Origin: Paenibacillus sp. P25
Lineage (GTDB): Bacteria > Bacillota > Bacilli > Paenibacillales > NBRC-103111
NCBI GenBank assembly: GCA_024704175.1
Contig: CP085629.1
Location: forward strand, 5,766,001-5,830,000
DNA: 64,000 bases
Direction of reading: 5' to 3'
A model generated the notes under the pieces. It did no database searches. It was not told the DNA's origin and saw nothing but the letters and a program-made list of their open reading frames with translations. Both the position numbers and the translations under genes were made by a program. Numbering within the stretch: the stretch's first letter is position 1; every line of letters starts with the position of its first letter. Below, in pieces: positions 48,987-60,211 of the stretch.

Positions 48987-51470
48987 ATGAGTAGCAAAAA
49001 AACTTATGGCCATCCCTATGCTTCCGGCCTAAAAAAGCAATCAGCCTCTACTGACACCGGTTCTATATTGTTTTGGATCTTATCCATTTTCACATTAATT
49101 TTCTTATTCTGGTCCCCATTCCAAAAAGCTCTTTTCAATGGAAACAGCTTTGATTTCGAGAGACCCATTTACTCTTCTTTTGTTTGGTCGGCAATTATCC
49201 TTATATTAATGGTAATCTTTGCTTACTACCGGTGGACGTTTAGCCATTTATCCGACGCCCTAAGCATCGCTGTATGGTTAATCCCCATCACTTATTTGAT
49301 TTCGCTCTTCGGCGCAGGCTCGCACTACTATGCAGTGAACATGCTGTATATCCAGACGATGTACGTCATCTTTTTGTTGCTGGCGTATTTCCTAGCGAAG
49401 AGTGAGCTGGGAGCATCCATACTTAAAAATGGTTTCATGATTTCGGCCTATGTTATTGTCTGGTTCGGGATGTTCAACTGGATTGGGAACAAAGCAAGCA
49501 TCTTTGCGTGGGTAAAATGGTTTGCCGTCGATATGAGGGGCGGTAACATCTATCAGGACGCAGTAATGACGGATGCTAACGGACTTCGCTTAACCTCGGT
49601 ATTCCAATATGCCAACAGCTATGCGGCCTTTTTGATTGCCGTACTGTTGTGCGCTGTATTCTTAATTTTATCGTCGAAAAAGTGGATTACAGCCGGCATT
49701 CACGGCTTAATGGTGGTCCCGATTATAATCTCGTTCTTCTTGACCCTTTCCCGGGGTGCGCTGGTTATCCTGCCGGTAGTGCTCTTGCTGGTGCTGCCTT
49801 TCCTGAAGCCTTACCGTCAAGTTCTCTATATCGTTCATTTGATCGTTTCTTTTGGGTTGTCGCTGGCGATTCTCACCAAAATCACCGATTTGGGGATTGA
49901 GATTAACAAAAGCTTTAACGCCAATTTGTCCATTTCGGGTTGGCTGACGCTTCTTCTGGTTTCACTAATCAATGCGGTCATCGCCGCCCTGATCCAAAAG
50001 TTCGCGGCCGAGTGGCTTTCGAGTAAGATGGAGCGATTCGAGAAATCCAAGTTCGCTTATGTTGCGATTCCGGTCGCTGCGCTTGTTGTTGGTGCGATTG
50101 GCATTTTCGTACTATTCAGTGACTTGGGCTTTACCAAACTGCTTCCTGATAACATCCGGACACGTATCGAAAACATCAATTTCCAGCAGCACAGTGTATT
50201 GGAACGCGGAACGTTCTACAAGGATGCAATGAAGCTCTTTGTCGATTACCCGATTCTTGGGGCCGGTGGCGGCGCTTGGCCTGCTTTGTACGAGAAATAT
50301 CAGAACAACCCTTATGTCAGCCGTCAGGCGCATAACTTCTTCCTGCAGTATTTGGTTGAAGTCGGTTTGGTGGGATTCCTTGTACTGCTGCTGATTTTAG
50401 CCACGATTGTTTATGTTTACATTCGGAATTACAGGAAACAAGTCCAAGATACGAAAGACCGCCGCTTTATCTTTTACATTATTATGATTTCACTTCTTGT
50501 TCATAGTATGATTGACTTCGACCTCAGCTATGTATATCTTGGTATTCTGCTTTTCCTCAGCTTAGGTGTGATGATGTCTAGAGATGAGATCGAGATCAAA
50601 GGCGGCTGGAAAGAATCGATCGCTAAGTACAAATGGGCCTATCCTTCTGTGCTTCTTGTATTATCGTTGGTTCTTTTCTTTAACGCCGTACAGGCACTGA
50701 CAGCGAACAGCTTATTCAGTAACGCCATGGCCGCGGCCAATAGCAATAAAAATATTACGGAGATTTTCGCTCCGCTGGATAAAGCCTTGAAGCAGCGTCC
50801 GGAGCACCCGGACTATGCAGGTTATAAGATCGATATATTGCTTCAGGCCTATAACCAGACAAAAGACGACAATTGGTACAACCAGGCTATGGCCCTCATA
50901 AAAGAAACCCGGGCCAAAGAGCCTAATAACCGCAATTTACTGGAAAAAGAAATCATGGCCTTGAATGCCAAGAATCAGATTCCACAAGCGCTGGAATTGG
51001 TTACGAAAGAGATTGCGAATTATCCTTGGGATATCACTCTATACGAAGACAACATCTCAATGAATTTCAATCTCGGCAATGATGCCGACGCGGCAAAGAA
51101 CACGCAGGCTCGCGATCAATATTATAATGCGGCTTTTGAAACCTATAATAAGGTTCAAGAGAGAGTGAAGCTGCTCGCATCTCTGCCGAAAGAGCAGATG
51201 CAAGGCCGGGACTTCGGGCTTACCAAGAATATGGGCTTTGCGCTTGGACAGATCGATTATATGAGAGGCAAATACGCCGAAGCGGAGTCGTTCCTGAAAT
51301 TTGGTTTGACGGATCAATTTGACGATCAAGTGAACAAACAAATGACTCGCTGGTACCTTGCCGATTTGCAAAAGCAGGGCAAAAACGATCAGGCTCTCTA
51401 TGACAAGCTGATTGCCAAGGATCCGAAAGAGAAGGATCAAATCGCAGCTTTGCTGAATGCAAAATTTTAA
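48987..51470 (+). CDS. O-oligosaccharyl:protein transferase-like (Wzy_C ligase plus TPR), WsfB/WsaB type
   Basis: 827 aa, intact. About twelve transmembrane helices to residue about 565 contain the O-antigen ligase core: FQYANSYAAFLIA, FLTLSRGALVILP, a large loop with QQHSVLERGTFYKDAM and GAGGGAWPALY, then SRQAHNFFLQYLVEVG with the likely catalytic His. A soluble region of about 240 residues with TPR-like helices follows. WsaB and WsfB of S-layer glycosylation clusters share this architecture and transfer glycan to Ser/Thr/Tyr of the S-layer protein. The next gene encodes a secreted SLH protein, a plausible target. The paralogue at 1-1302 has a similar SLH neighbour. Confidence 0.82.
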   Translation: MSSKKTYGHPYASGLKKQSASTDTGSILFWILSIFTLIFLFWSPFQKALFNGNSFDFERPIYSSFVWSAIILILMVIFAYYRWTFSHLSDALSIAVWLIPITYLISLFGAGSHYYAVNMLYIQTMYVIFLLLAYFLAKSELGASILKNGFMISAYVIVWFGMFNWIGNKASIFAWVKWFAVDMRGGNIYQDAVMTDANGLRLTSVFQYANSYAAFLIAVLLCAVFLILSSKKWITAGIHGLMVVPIIISFFLTLSRGALVILPVVLLLVLPFLKPYRQVLYIVHLIVSFGLSLAILTKITDLGIEINKSFNANLSISGWLTLLLVSLINAVIAALIQKFAAEWLSSKMERFEKSKFAYVAIPVAALVVGAIGIFVLFSDLGFTKLLPDNIRTRIENINFQQHSVLERGTFYKDAMKLFVDYPILGAGGGAWPALYEKYQNNPYVSRQAHNFFLQYLVEVGLVGFLVLLLILATIVYVYIRNYRKQVQDTKDRRFIFYIIMISLLVHSMIDFDLSYVYLGILLFLSLGVMMSRDEIEIKGGWKESIAKYKWAYPSVLLVLSLVLFFNAVQALTANSLFSNAMAAANSNKNITEIFAPLDKALKQRPEHPDYAGYKIDILLQAYNQTKDDNWYNQAMALIKETRAKEPNNRNLLEKEIMALNAKNQIPQALELVTKEIANYPWDITLYEDNISMNFNLGNDADAAKNTQARDQYYNAAFETYNKVQERVKLLASLPKEQMQGRDFGLTKNMGFALGQIDYMRGKYAEAESFLKFGLTDQFDDQVNKQMTRWYLADLQKQGKNDQALYDKLIAKDPKEKDQIAALLNAKF

Positions 51471-51483
51471 TAGTCTCTGAATA

Positions 51484-51524
51484 AAAAAATGGTAGCTTTG
51501 TTTCTACAAAAAGCTACCATTTTT
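51484..51524 (+). terminator. Terminator after the transferase gene
   Basis: AAAATGGTAGCTTT / AAAGCTACCATTTT near-perfect 14-bp stem followed by TTTTT-type residues. Confidence 0.9.
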
Positions 51525-51629
51525 GCGCTTTTGGTGATAAAATGGACCCTGGGTCCTACTACTTCTGGTTAACTATGGCATAGCCATGTTACATATGAGT
51601 ATGCGCTGGAAGGGAGGTGAAAACTAGAT

Positions 51630-53327
51630 ATGCGTTCGTTTAATAGAACAAATAGACTAGAGATGATTGAGAGGAGTAGGACCGGTTTGAAATCTGCTGT
51701 AATGAAGAAGACATCGCAAGTTTTGGCAGTTCTTATGATTGTATCTATGCTTTTGCCGGTACTGGCATTTGCCGCAGTTGATTTTGCAGACGTTTCTTAT
51801 AACAAAGCTACGGGTACCATTTCTGGATCGGTTTATACGAATGCTTATTCGAAAGACCAAGGTGTTTATGTTAACGTTTATTCCGATTCGGATCGTACGC
51901 AGGCCATTAGCTACAATGTGAATACCGTAACGTACGATTCTTACCGTTCGGTTTCCGGTATTACATATTATAATTTTAATATTCAGCTTGCACTGCAATA
52001 TTACTACAGCAGTGTATTCCTGAAAGTGTATTCCAACAACCCTTCTGTTGGGGAAAATGTTTACACGGCAAATGACTTTACAAGAAAGTCTGACGATTCC
52101 AGCTACGGCGGTGGCGGTTCTATCGGTGGCGGCGGTGGCAAGCACTAGCTCCAACAACGGTACGATCCAAGCGGGATCTGACGGTAAAGTAGATGCAACA
52201 GCACTGCAAAACGCGTTTTCTTCCAACACAACAGTAACGATCAACATCAGCGGCGACAAAGCTCTGATTCCGGCTTCCGCACTTCTGGATGCTGTGAACA
52301 AAGCAGGCGCTTCGATCACGGTCGTATCGAGCAACGGTTCCTACACCTTGCCATTGTCCGTTCTGAAACTGGACGCACTGGCGAAAGCTCTGGGCGTTGA
52401 TGTGAAGGATCTGACCATCACAGTTTCGATCAGCAAAGTCGGTGGCGACACAGCAACGGCTATTGCTAATGCTGCAGCTGCTCTTGGCGGCAACGCTATT
52501 GCCGACGCAGTTGATTTCAACGTAACGGTTTCCAGTAAAGACGGTAAATCCGTAGGTGTTGATTTTGGCAAAACTTATGTATCCCGCACGCTGAACGTAA
52601 ACAAATCCGTTGACGCTAAGCATGCTGTGGGCGTATTGTTCAACCCGAACACGAACAAGCTGAGCTTCGTTCCATCGACTTTCGAAACGAAAGACGGCAA
52701 AACGGTTGCTACGCTGAAGCGTAACGGCAACAGCATCTATACGGTTGTTGAAAGCAGCAAATCGTTCGATGATCTCGCAGGTCACTGGGCGAAAGACGAT
52801 GTAGAATTGCTTGCTGACAAGCTTATTGTGGAAGGTGTATCCGACAAGAAATTCGAGGCGGACCGCAACATCAGCCGTGCTGAATTTGCAGCACTGGTTG
52901 TTCGTTCCCTGGGTCTGACTACGGTTTCCGGAGCAACTTACTTTAACGATGTGAAATCCGGCGCTTGGTATGCCGATTCGGTATCCACTGCGGTATATGC
53001 GGGCATCATCAACGGCTACGAAGACAACACGTTCCGTCCGGATGCGCAAATCACTCGTGAAGAACTGGCGGCTATGGTCGTACGCGCTCTGAATTATGCA
53101 GGCGTTAAGACCGAAGTTACCGCTGCGCAGCAATCCATGATTCTGGCGAAGTTCAAAGATGCGAACAAAATTGTTTGGGCGCAAAATGAAATCGCCGCAG
53201 CGCCGTTCAAGCAGGCATCATCAATGGTTTGACGGATGACACGATCGGTTCTGCAAGCAAAGCTACCCGTGCTCAATCCGCAACCATGCTGAAGCGTTTC
53301 TTGAGCGCCGCAAACTTCATTAACTAA
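51630..53327 (+). CDS. SLH-domain S-layer-like protein, likely glycosylation target (two frame breaks)
   Basis: About 565 aa. Long n-region and signal peptide (MKKTSQVLAVLMIVSMLLPVLAFA, residues about 25-48), a Tyr/Ser/Asn-rich N-terminal domain, a Gly-rich hinge (GGGGSIGGGG), a beta-rich middle domain and three C-terminal SLH repeats: FDDLAGHWAKDDV, FNDVKSGAWYADSV and FKDANKIVWAQNEI. Breaks at about 52120-52140 in the GGTGGC repeats and about 53205-53215; after the second the sequence ends in GIINGLTDDT and LKRFLSAANFIN. GGAGGTG precedes the ATG at 51630; the internal ATG at 51702 is an alternative. The abundant Tyr, Ser and Thr offer O-glycan sites. Confidence 0.85.
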
Positions 53328-53357
53328 TCGGTTGCTCCCATAGCCGAGAAGTGAAGG

Positions 53358-53392
53358 AGACTCGATACTTCGGTATCGGGTCTTTTTTTCTT
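53358..53392 (+). terminator. Terminator of the SLH gene
   Basis: AGACTCGATAC-TTCG-GTATCGGGTCT stem with a UUCG tetraloop, followed by seven T. Very strong, as expected after a highly expressed surface protein. Confidence 0.95.
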
Positions 53393-53453
53393 TACCATAA
53401 TGATTCGCAGCTTGGGGTTAAATAAAGAGGGTATCTGGAAGTTTATAGGAAAC

Positions 53454-53506
53454 AAAAAAGAACCCCTTGGAAGCAAAGGAAAGGAACTGCTCTTCAAAGG
53501 GTCCTG
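53454..53506 (-). terminator. Terminator of the small acidic protein gene
   Basis: Minus-strand GGACCCTTTGAAG / CTTCCAAGGGGTTC imperfect stem, then TTTTTTGTTT. Confidence 0.7.
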
Positions 53507-53513
53507 CCATAGT

Positions 53514-53829
53514 TATTCGTCTCTTGCCGCTTTGCGGACCGCTGCGTAAAACCGGCGCCAGGCGGGCGACATGTCCCGCCGCTGCGGGTTGGCCTCCAAA
53601 TCCAGCTGCTCGCTGTAGTTCGGCTCTTTCCCCGTTTGCCGGGTCTGCCGCGGTGAGGCCGTGCCGGTGTTCCCTTGATCATCCCCTTCTCGACGGCTTC
53701 CGCGGATTTATCCTCATCGCCAGGCTTCCCTTCCGCCTCATGGCGATCCTCCTGCAACCCGGCTGTCTTCGGATCAAGCTCATGATGGGCGGCAGTGTTT
53801 CCTGAGCTCTCTGCCTTCTCTTTCGGCAT
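53514..53829 (-). CDS. Small hydrophilic protein of unknown function (one frame break)
   Basis: About 104 aa after repair. MPKEKAESSGNTAAHHELDPK is highly charged and looks disordered, and the C-terminus after the break (near 53675-53680, one G missing) reads QLDLEANPQRRDMSPAWRRFYAAVR. The AAGGGGTGA site before ATG 53829 is good. No family recognised. It follows the SNF2 helicase by 15 nt on the same strand and may be co-transcribed. Confidence 0.5.
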
Positions 53830-53844
53830 GTCGTCACCCCTTCC

Positions 53845-56760
53845 TTATTTGCCGATCCATTCGCGTCGCAGAGCAAACAACTCTCTCAGCTCGCTTGTCG
53901 ACATTTCGGTAACCCAATTCTCACCGGTACCGACAATCTGCTGACTTAAGCCCTGCTTGCGTTCGATCATCTCGTCTATCCGCTCCTCAAGCGTACCCAG
54001 CGCTACAAACTTGTGCACCTGCACATTCCGGGTTTGTCCGATCCGGAAAGCCCGGTCGGTGGCTTGGTTCTCCACCGCGGGGTTCCACCAGCGGTCAAAG
54101 TGGAAGACATGATTGGTCGCCGTCAGATTGAGCCCCGTCCCTCCGGCTTTGAGCGACAGGATGAAGATGCCGCAGCGTTCGTTCTCCGGAACATCCGGAT
54201 TCTGGAAGCGTGCAACCATCTGATCCCAGTCGCTGCTTGGGCACGCCGCCATGAAGGAATTGTACGCGCTCACCCAGCTCCCGCTCCAGCACGCTCTGCA
54301 GCAGATGCCCCATCTCCACAAACTGGGTAAAAATCAAGCAGTTGTCCCCTTCATCCCGCATGCTCCTGAATCATGGCCATCAGTCGAGATACTTTGGACG
54401 AACGCTCTTCCCAAGCAGCACCGATGCCGGTTTCCTTCAAGAAAAGCGACGGATGATCGCAAATTTGCTTGAGCTTGGTGAGGGTGGCGAGGATTTGTCC
54501 TTTTTTCTCTATCCCAGTTAAGGTCTCGAGTTTCGTCATCAGCTCTTGAACGACATTCTCATAAAGCGTTGCCTGTTCCAAAGTCAGGGAGACGTAAGCC
54601 TTCGTTTCCACCTTCTCGGGCAGATCGAGCTGAATGGCCGGGTCCTTCTTGACGCGTCTCAGCAGGAAAGGACGGACCAGTTGCTGGACTTGACGGACAA
54701 GGTCTTCGTCCCCGCCTTTTTCGATCGGATTCACATAGTGACGCGTGAAAGAGCTTAAAGTCCCGAGATAGCCCGGATTGATAAAATCGTAGATGGACCA
54801 CAGCTCAGTTAAACGATTCTCAATCGGTGTGCCGGTGAGAGCGATCCGGTGCCGGGCTTCCAGGCGGCGAACAGCCGCAGACTGCTTGGTGTACGCATTC
54901 TTAATGTTCTGGGCTTCGTCGAGTCCGATCGCATCCCAATGAATCATGCATAAGTCCTCTTCGTCGATCTGGGCCAGGTTATAGGAGGTAAGCACAAGGT
55001 CCGCGTCTTTCACCGCTTCCGCCAGCTGCTCGCCTTTCATCCGGCGCGGACCGTAATGCAGGTAGATGCTTAGCGACGGGGCAAACCGTTCGAGCTCCTT
55101 CTGCCAGTTCCCTAGCACGGAAGTAGGACAAATCAGCAGTGCTGGAGCGGAAGGGACCTTTCCACGGGCTGATTCCTCCCTGGCATGCAGAAGATAGGCG
55201 ATAAACTGAACGGTTTTGCCGAGCCCCATATCGTCCGCCAGGCAGCGCCTAGACCGAACCGTCTCATAAATAAAAGCCAGGAGACGCCTTCCCGCTGGTA
55301 CCTTCTAAGGTCCGCTTGCAGCGCAGGCGAAGGGTCAACGACAGGGATGCGCTCCGTATGCTGCAGCCGGCCGATCAGTTCGGCCATCTGGCTGTTCAGC
55401 TCAACTTCAATCCGAAGTCGCCGGTGAAGAGCGTCGATGTCTTCCGGATCATCCGTTCCCGCTCCGGTTCCCGGCTCCTCCTGCTGGAGCAAATGCAGCT
55501 CCAATATTTCACGGAAGCTGAGCCCTTTTTTCCGCCCGGAGTGCTTCAAGGCCTGCTGCACCTGCTCCACAAAGGCAGGGTCGAGCTGGATCCATCGTCC
55601 GCGGATATACATCAGCCGCTTCTTCTCCGAAGCCATTCGCTGAAACTCTTCCTCTGTAAAATCCAGCCCGCCCACAGCTACTCTCCAATCGAATTGGACG
55701 AGCTGGTCGGCGCCAAACAGGGAGCCGGCTTTTGACGCACCCGCGTTTTTCAGCTTGGCGCGCAGCTTCGGGCGGTTACGCTGCAGGTCCTCCCACCAGG
55801 CGGGGAGAAAGACGGAATAGCCCGCCTGCAGAAGCCGCAGGCTCCCATCCTGGAGAAACTCCCAGGCCTGTGCATCCGTAAGCTCCGCCGCCCCTTCCTC
55901 GTTCCAGGACAAGCCGGTTAACGAGGGTATGCGCTCGGCGCAGCGCGCCTGATCCCGTTCCAGCCGCCCCAGAAACGGAAGCCAATCCTCAGGAAGCCCG
56001 TCCCGTTGTCCGGGGAGGAGAAGCAGGTTCGAATCCAGCTTATCTTGAAGCACGAGCTGCAGCTTCCATTCCTCGGTCGCCTCCGTATTCGGCTCCGGCT
56101 CAACCAGTTGAAAGCAGGTATGGAACGGCACGTCGTCCCTTTTCCAGCCGACGGCAACCAGCCACTCCTCTTCATCCATACGATAAGGCTCGGGAGCATC
56201 CAGGAGAGGCCCCAGCAAATACGGCTTGTCCGCCACAAGGCGGCCCCACGCCTCAGCCGTCTCGGAATCGCCATCGATAAGCTCATGAATCGCATCGCTG
56301 AACCAGCGTTCCCCGCTGATCTGCGAGAAGCCCGCAGACGGGCCCCATAGGGCCTCATAAGCCTCCCGCCGGTCCACAGGCAGGTTCAGCTTCCACTGCG
56401 TCCTTCCCTTCTGCCAAGCCTCGGCATCCGGGGCATACCAGCCCTTGTCCAAGGCCTCGAGATACCGCTCCGCCACCGATTGCATATGCCTCAGTCTATC
56501 GGACCAACGCAAGATCGTATGAACGGAAGCCGCCGGAGACGCAAAATAATGGAGTGCCGTAAAAGGCGTCAAAAGAAGCCGCCCGGTATCCTTATCCTCT
56601 TCGACTTGCGTGCCGTACAGGCTTGGCCGATGCCAGGCAAACAGCCGGATTCGAAGCTCCCCGCGGACAAAGTCTCGCCCTCTTCCCAGCTTCCCCAAAC
56701 GGCCCAGTGCCCGCTCTGCAGGTATTCCCCGTTCACCTCAACCGGTAAAAGACCGATCAT
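53845..56760 (-). CDS. SNF2/RapA-like DEAD/DEAH helicase (four frame breaks)
   Basis: About 971 aa. Long N-terminal region with the SNF2 helicase-associated domain, then motif I DDMGLGKT (restored), IA CPTSVLGNW, II DEAQNIKN, III LTGTPIENR, and the C-terminal RecA lobe with LIFTQFVEMG, SLKAGGTGLNL, NPAVENQATDRAFRIGQ. Breaks at about 56695, 55248, 54357 and 54238. ATG 56760 overlaps the SWIM gene stop (ATGA), so the pair is coupled. Bacterial members of this family are common beside SWIM proteins; their substrate is unknown, probably DNA- or RNA polymerase-bound complexes. Confidence 0.88.
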
Positions 56761-58354
56761 GCGGAATCCTCCCCTTTCCTCAGCTTGCTCAGCTCTTCCT
56801 GGAAGGCCCTTAACCGCGAATACCGCTTCATTAAATATTGCATATAAGCTTCCCATCGCTGCTGCTGCTTCAATCGCTTATAGGTCGCTTTCAGCTTGCG
56901 CAGTACACGTACGGCACGCTTGTAGGCTTCCCGGTTTTTCTCCGCGATGAACTGCTCCGCCGCATGGTGATACCAAGGCAGGAGCAGTTCTCTTCGCTTC
57001 GCTTCAACCGCCTTGATGGCGACCGAAGGCGTAGCCAAAGGGTTGGTACGGAGCAGCAGGTTCAGATCCACCCAAGCCTGAAACTCCTCGCGTTCGAGGA
57101 GATAACTTGAATAATAGGCATAGCTGTTCGGCATCATCCCGAATACCATCCGCTTCCACTGCGGCTCCACCTCGAGGTGCTCCTTCAACTGCTCCCAATA
57201 GGCAAAATACTCCAGCATCTGCTTTGGCGGCGAATGAGCCGCTTCAGGTGCCAGCCACTCCAGCCAGGTTAGCAGGCGGTCCCAGGCTTCATTTTCCACG
57301 AAATAGCCCAGATACGGGTAAAAATCATCGAGCTTCACGTCATGCAGCTGCGCGTCCACCAGCTTCATGGCGTCCTGGTCGTCTCCAGACTTCACAAGGT
57401 GCAGCAACTGAGCCAGTACGAGCCGGTCCTTCCGGTAACTCCCGTTCATTTCTTGACGGGCCTCCGCCGCCAGCCGGGTCATTTCCTGTTCTCTTAGCTC
57501 GGCGGCCAAGGGAGATTCGAGAATCAGATTCCACCAGATCAAAGCATAGACCGACGCCCAATCGACCGGTCCGTGCGCCTTGGGGAACGCGTGCTCGGCT
57601 AAGAAGCCTATCGTCTCCGCCCAGCGTCCAATAGAAAGCTCGCTAAGATTTCCGGGGCGCATCTCGTTCACCTGGGTAACGAGCTCCTGAAACAGCCCGT
57701 CTCGGATCGCGTAAACCTCGCCCCTTAAATCATAATAAGCAAAGGAGTAACGGATTTGATTCCGGTATAATTCATCCAGTTGCTGAAGCAGAAATAAGCA
57801 GACATGAAGCGTGTAATAGCTGCGTTGGAGCGGCTTCCAATTCGCAGCCGCCGGCGGCAGAACCGGTTCGGAGCCTTTTCAAAAATGGGGATAAGCGCTT
57901 GTCCCAAACGATAGTTCTTGAGCCCCAGCCCGCTCTCAAAATACCGCCGCCAGTCCGCGGCGCTTTCCTCCTCCTGCGGCGGAAAAATCTCCTGCTCGGC
58001 CGTCCTGGGAGCCGCCGGCTTCTTCTTAGCCGCAATGGGGCCCGCCGGCTTCATTAGTTCCTCGGGATCTATGCCCAGCTCATCGCACGCTTCGAACAGA
58101 ACGGCTGCGATATGCTTGCAGTAGCCGCCGTACGGGCAGTCGCAATGGGCGCGGCGCACGTTTTCCAGGTCGGCCTTGACCTCATAAGCTTCGCCGCCGT
58201 ACACAATCGCATAAAATTTCCCGCCTTCGTTCTGAAGCTCATCGACTACCCCATCCAAGTAATAGCGCCAGCCGCGCTTTAATATTTTAGAGTCAAAACA
58301 GGTCTGTACCTGCTGTCTCAGCTCGTCCAAGTCAATCTGCTGCTCAAGCTCCAT
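56757..58354 (-). CDS. SWIM zinc-finger protein, SNF2 partner (one frame break)
   Basis: About 532 aa. Residues about 10-95 contain the SWIM motif CDCPYGGYCKH (CxCxnCxH) after YYLDGVVDELQ. A Pro/Lys/Glu-rich linker and a long alpha-helical domain follow, ending in a basic helix-rich tail. The frame changes at about 57866-57876; the correct continuation reads LQRSYYTLHVCLFLLQQLDELY. SWIM fingers bind DNA or protein. The ATGA overlap with the helicase indicates a two-protein complex. Function unknown. Confidence 0.82.
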
Positions 58355-58403
58355 CGGACTGTAGCCTCCCGTCCCGCCGCCATACTCTCCCTAGTATATC
58401 ATC

Positions 58404-58450
58404 ACAAAAAACAAAACGGCGGCGTCCTCATGTAGAGGATGCTGCCGTTT
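58404..58450 (-). terminator. Terminator of groES-groEL
   Basis: Minus-strand AAACGGCAGCATCCTC / GAGGACGCCGCCGTTT stem (two mismatches), then TTTTGTTTTTTG. Confidence 0.9.
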
Positions 58451-58478
58451 GGCGTGAGGCAAGGCCGGAGGGGCCGGA

Positions 58479-60113
58479 TTAGAATCCGCCCATGCCGCCC
58501 ATACCACCCATGCCGCCCATATCAGGCATAGCCGGTTTTTCTTTTTCCGGTTTGTCTGCGATAACCGCTTCGGTAGTCAGGAACATGGCTGCAACGGAAG
58601 CTGCGTTTTGCAGTGCAGTACGGGTAACTTTCGCAGGGTCAACGATACCTGCATCGAACATGTTCACCCATTCGCCGGTTGCGGCGTTGTAGCCGATGCC
58701 TACTTGCTCTTTTTTCAGACGGTCCACGATGACGGAGCCTTCTTGACCCGCGTTAGCTGCGATCGTGCGGATCGGCTCTTCCAGAGCGCGGAGAACGATG
58801 TTCACGCCGGTTTGCTCGTCGCCTTGTGCTTTTACAGCCGCTACAGCTTTGTATACGTTCACGAGAGCCGTACCGCCGCCGGATACGATACCTTCTTCAA
58901 CCGCTGCGCGAGTAGCGTTGAGTGCGTCTTCGATGCGCAGTTTGCGCTCTTTCAGCTCGGTTTCGGTAGCTGCGCCGACTTTAACAACCGCTACGCCGCC
59001 GGACAGCTTAGCCAGACGCTCTTGCAGTTTCTCTCTGTCGAAATCGGAAGTCGTTTCTTCCAGTTGGGCACGGATTTGGGAAATGCGTGCGCCGATATCT
59101 TTCTTGTCGCCAGCGCCGTCCACGATGATCGTGTTTTCTTTCGTCACGCGAACTTGGCGTGCAGAACCGAGCTGCTCCGGACGAGTCGATTTCAGCTCAA
59201 GACCGAGCTCTTCCGTGATCAGTTGGCCGCCGGTCAGAGCAGCGATGTCGCCCAGCATAGCTTTGCGGCGGTCGCCGAAGCCAGGAGCTTTAACCGCTAC
59301 GCAAGTGAACGTGCCGCGCAGTTTGTTCACTACGAGAGTAGCGTTCGCTTCGCCTTCCACGTCTTCTGCGATGATCAGCGACTGTTTGCCGGTTTGTACG
59401 ACTTTCTCAAGGATCGGCAGGATCTCTTGAATGTTCGTGATTTTCTTGTCGGTGATCAGGATGTACGGATTGTCGAGAACAGCTTCCATTTTATCCGTGT
59501 CCGTAACCATGTAAGCGGAGATGTAGCCGCGGTCGAACTGCATACCTTCTACAACTTCCAGCTCGGTTGCAAGACCTTTGGATTCTTCAACGGTGATAAC
59601 GCCGTCTTTGCCGACTTTCTCCATAGCTTCGGCGATCAGTTCGCCTACTTCTTCGTCAGCGGCGGAGATGGCGGCAACTTGTGCGATGGATTGCTTGCCT
59701 TCGATCGGCTTCGCGATGGAGCGGAGTTCTTCAACAGCCGCTTTTACCGCTTTGTCGATACCTCTGCGAACGACCATCGGGTTAGCGCCGGCCGTTACGT
59801 TCTTCAGGCCTTCGCGGATCATCGCTTGAGCCAGAACGGTAGCGGTAGTCGTACCGTCACCTGCTACGTCGTTCGTCTTGGTAGCTACTTCTTTCACGAG
59901 CTGAGCGCCCATGTTCTCGAATGCGTCTTCGAGTTCGATTTCTTTCGCGATCGTCACACCGTCGTTGGTGATGAGCGGGTCGCCGAATTTCTTCTCGAGA
60001 ACCACGTTGCGGCCTTTCGGGCCGAGCGTTACCTTAACGGCATTAGCAAGCGAGTCAACCCCGCGGAGCATCGCGCGGCGAGCGTCTTCGCTGAATTTAA
60101 TTTCCTTAGCCAT
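58479..60113 (-). CDS. groEL: Chaperonin GroEL
   Basis: 544 aa, intact, normal length. DGTTTATVLAQAM, KVGKDGVITVEESKG, GFGDRRKAML, VEEGIVSGGG and the GGM-repeat C-terminus. Forms the double ring that folds proteins with GroES. GGGAGG precedes the ATG. Controlled from the CIRCE site upstream of groES. Confidence 0.98.
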   Translation of the reverse strand: MAKEIKFSEDARRAMLRGVDSLANAVKVTLGPKGRNVVLEKKFGDPLITNDGVTIAKEIELEDAFENMGAQLVKEVATKTNDVAGDGTTTATVLAQAMIREGLKNVTAGANPMVVRRGIDKAVKAAVEELRSIAKPIEGKQSIAQVAAISAADEEVGELIAEAMEKVGKDGVITVEESKGLATELEVVEGMQFDRGYISAYMVTDTDKMEAVLDNPYILITDKKITNIQEILPILEKVVQTGKQSLIIAEDVEGEANATLVVNKLRGTFTCVAVKAPGFGDRRKAMLGDIAALTGGQLITEELGLELKSTRPEQLGSARQVRVTKENTIIVDGAGDKKDIGARISQIRAQLEETTSDFDREKLQERLAKLSGGVAVVKVGAATETELKERKLRIEDALNATRAAVEEGIVSGGGTALVNVYKAVAAVKAQGDEQTGVNIVLRALEEPIRTIAANAGQEGSVIVDRLKKEQVGIGYNAATGEWVNMFDAGIVDPAKVTRTALQNAASVAAMFLTTEAVIADKPEKEKPAMPDMGGMGGMGGMGGF

Positions 60114-60211
60114 GAATAAAACCTCCCGATTTACAATAGGTTTTTATTTAAACGTTCCGGATTGTTCCCTAAGTAATTGCTTTAAGTCTCTAAGTAAAGG
60201 CGGCTTGCGAC

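Noticed and set aside
51657..53184. Long minus-strand frames opposite the SLH gene
   Set aside because: Shadows of a biased codon set; the plus strand has a signal peptide, SLH repeats and terminator.
58608..60119. 503-codon plus-strand frame opposite groEL
   Set aside because: Antisense shadow of groEL created by its codon usage; no independent evidence.
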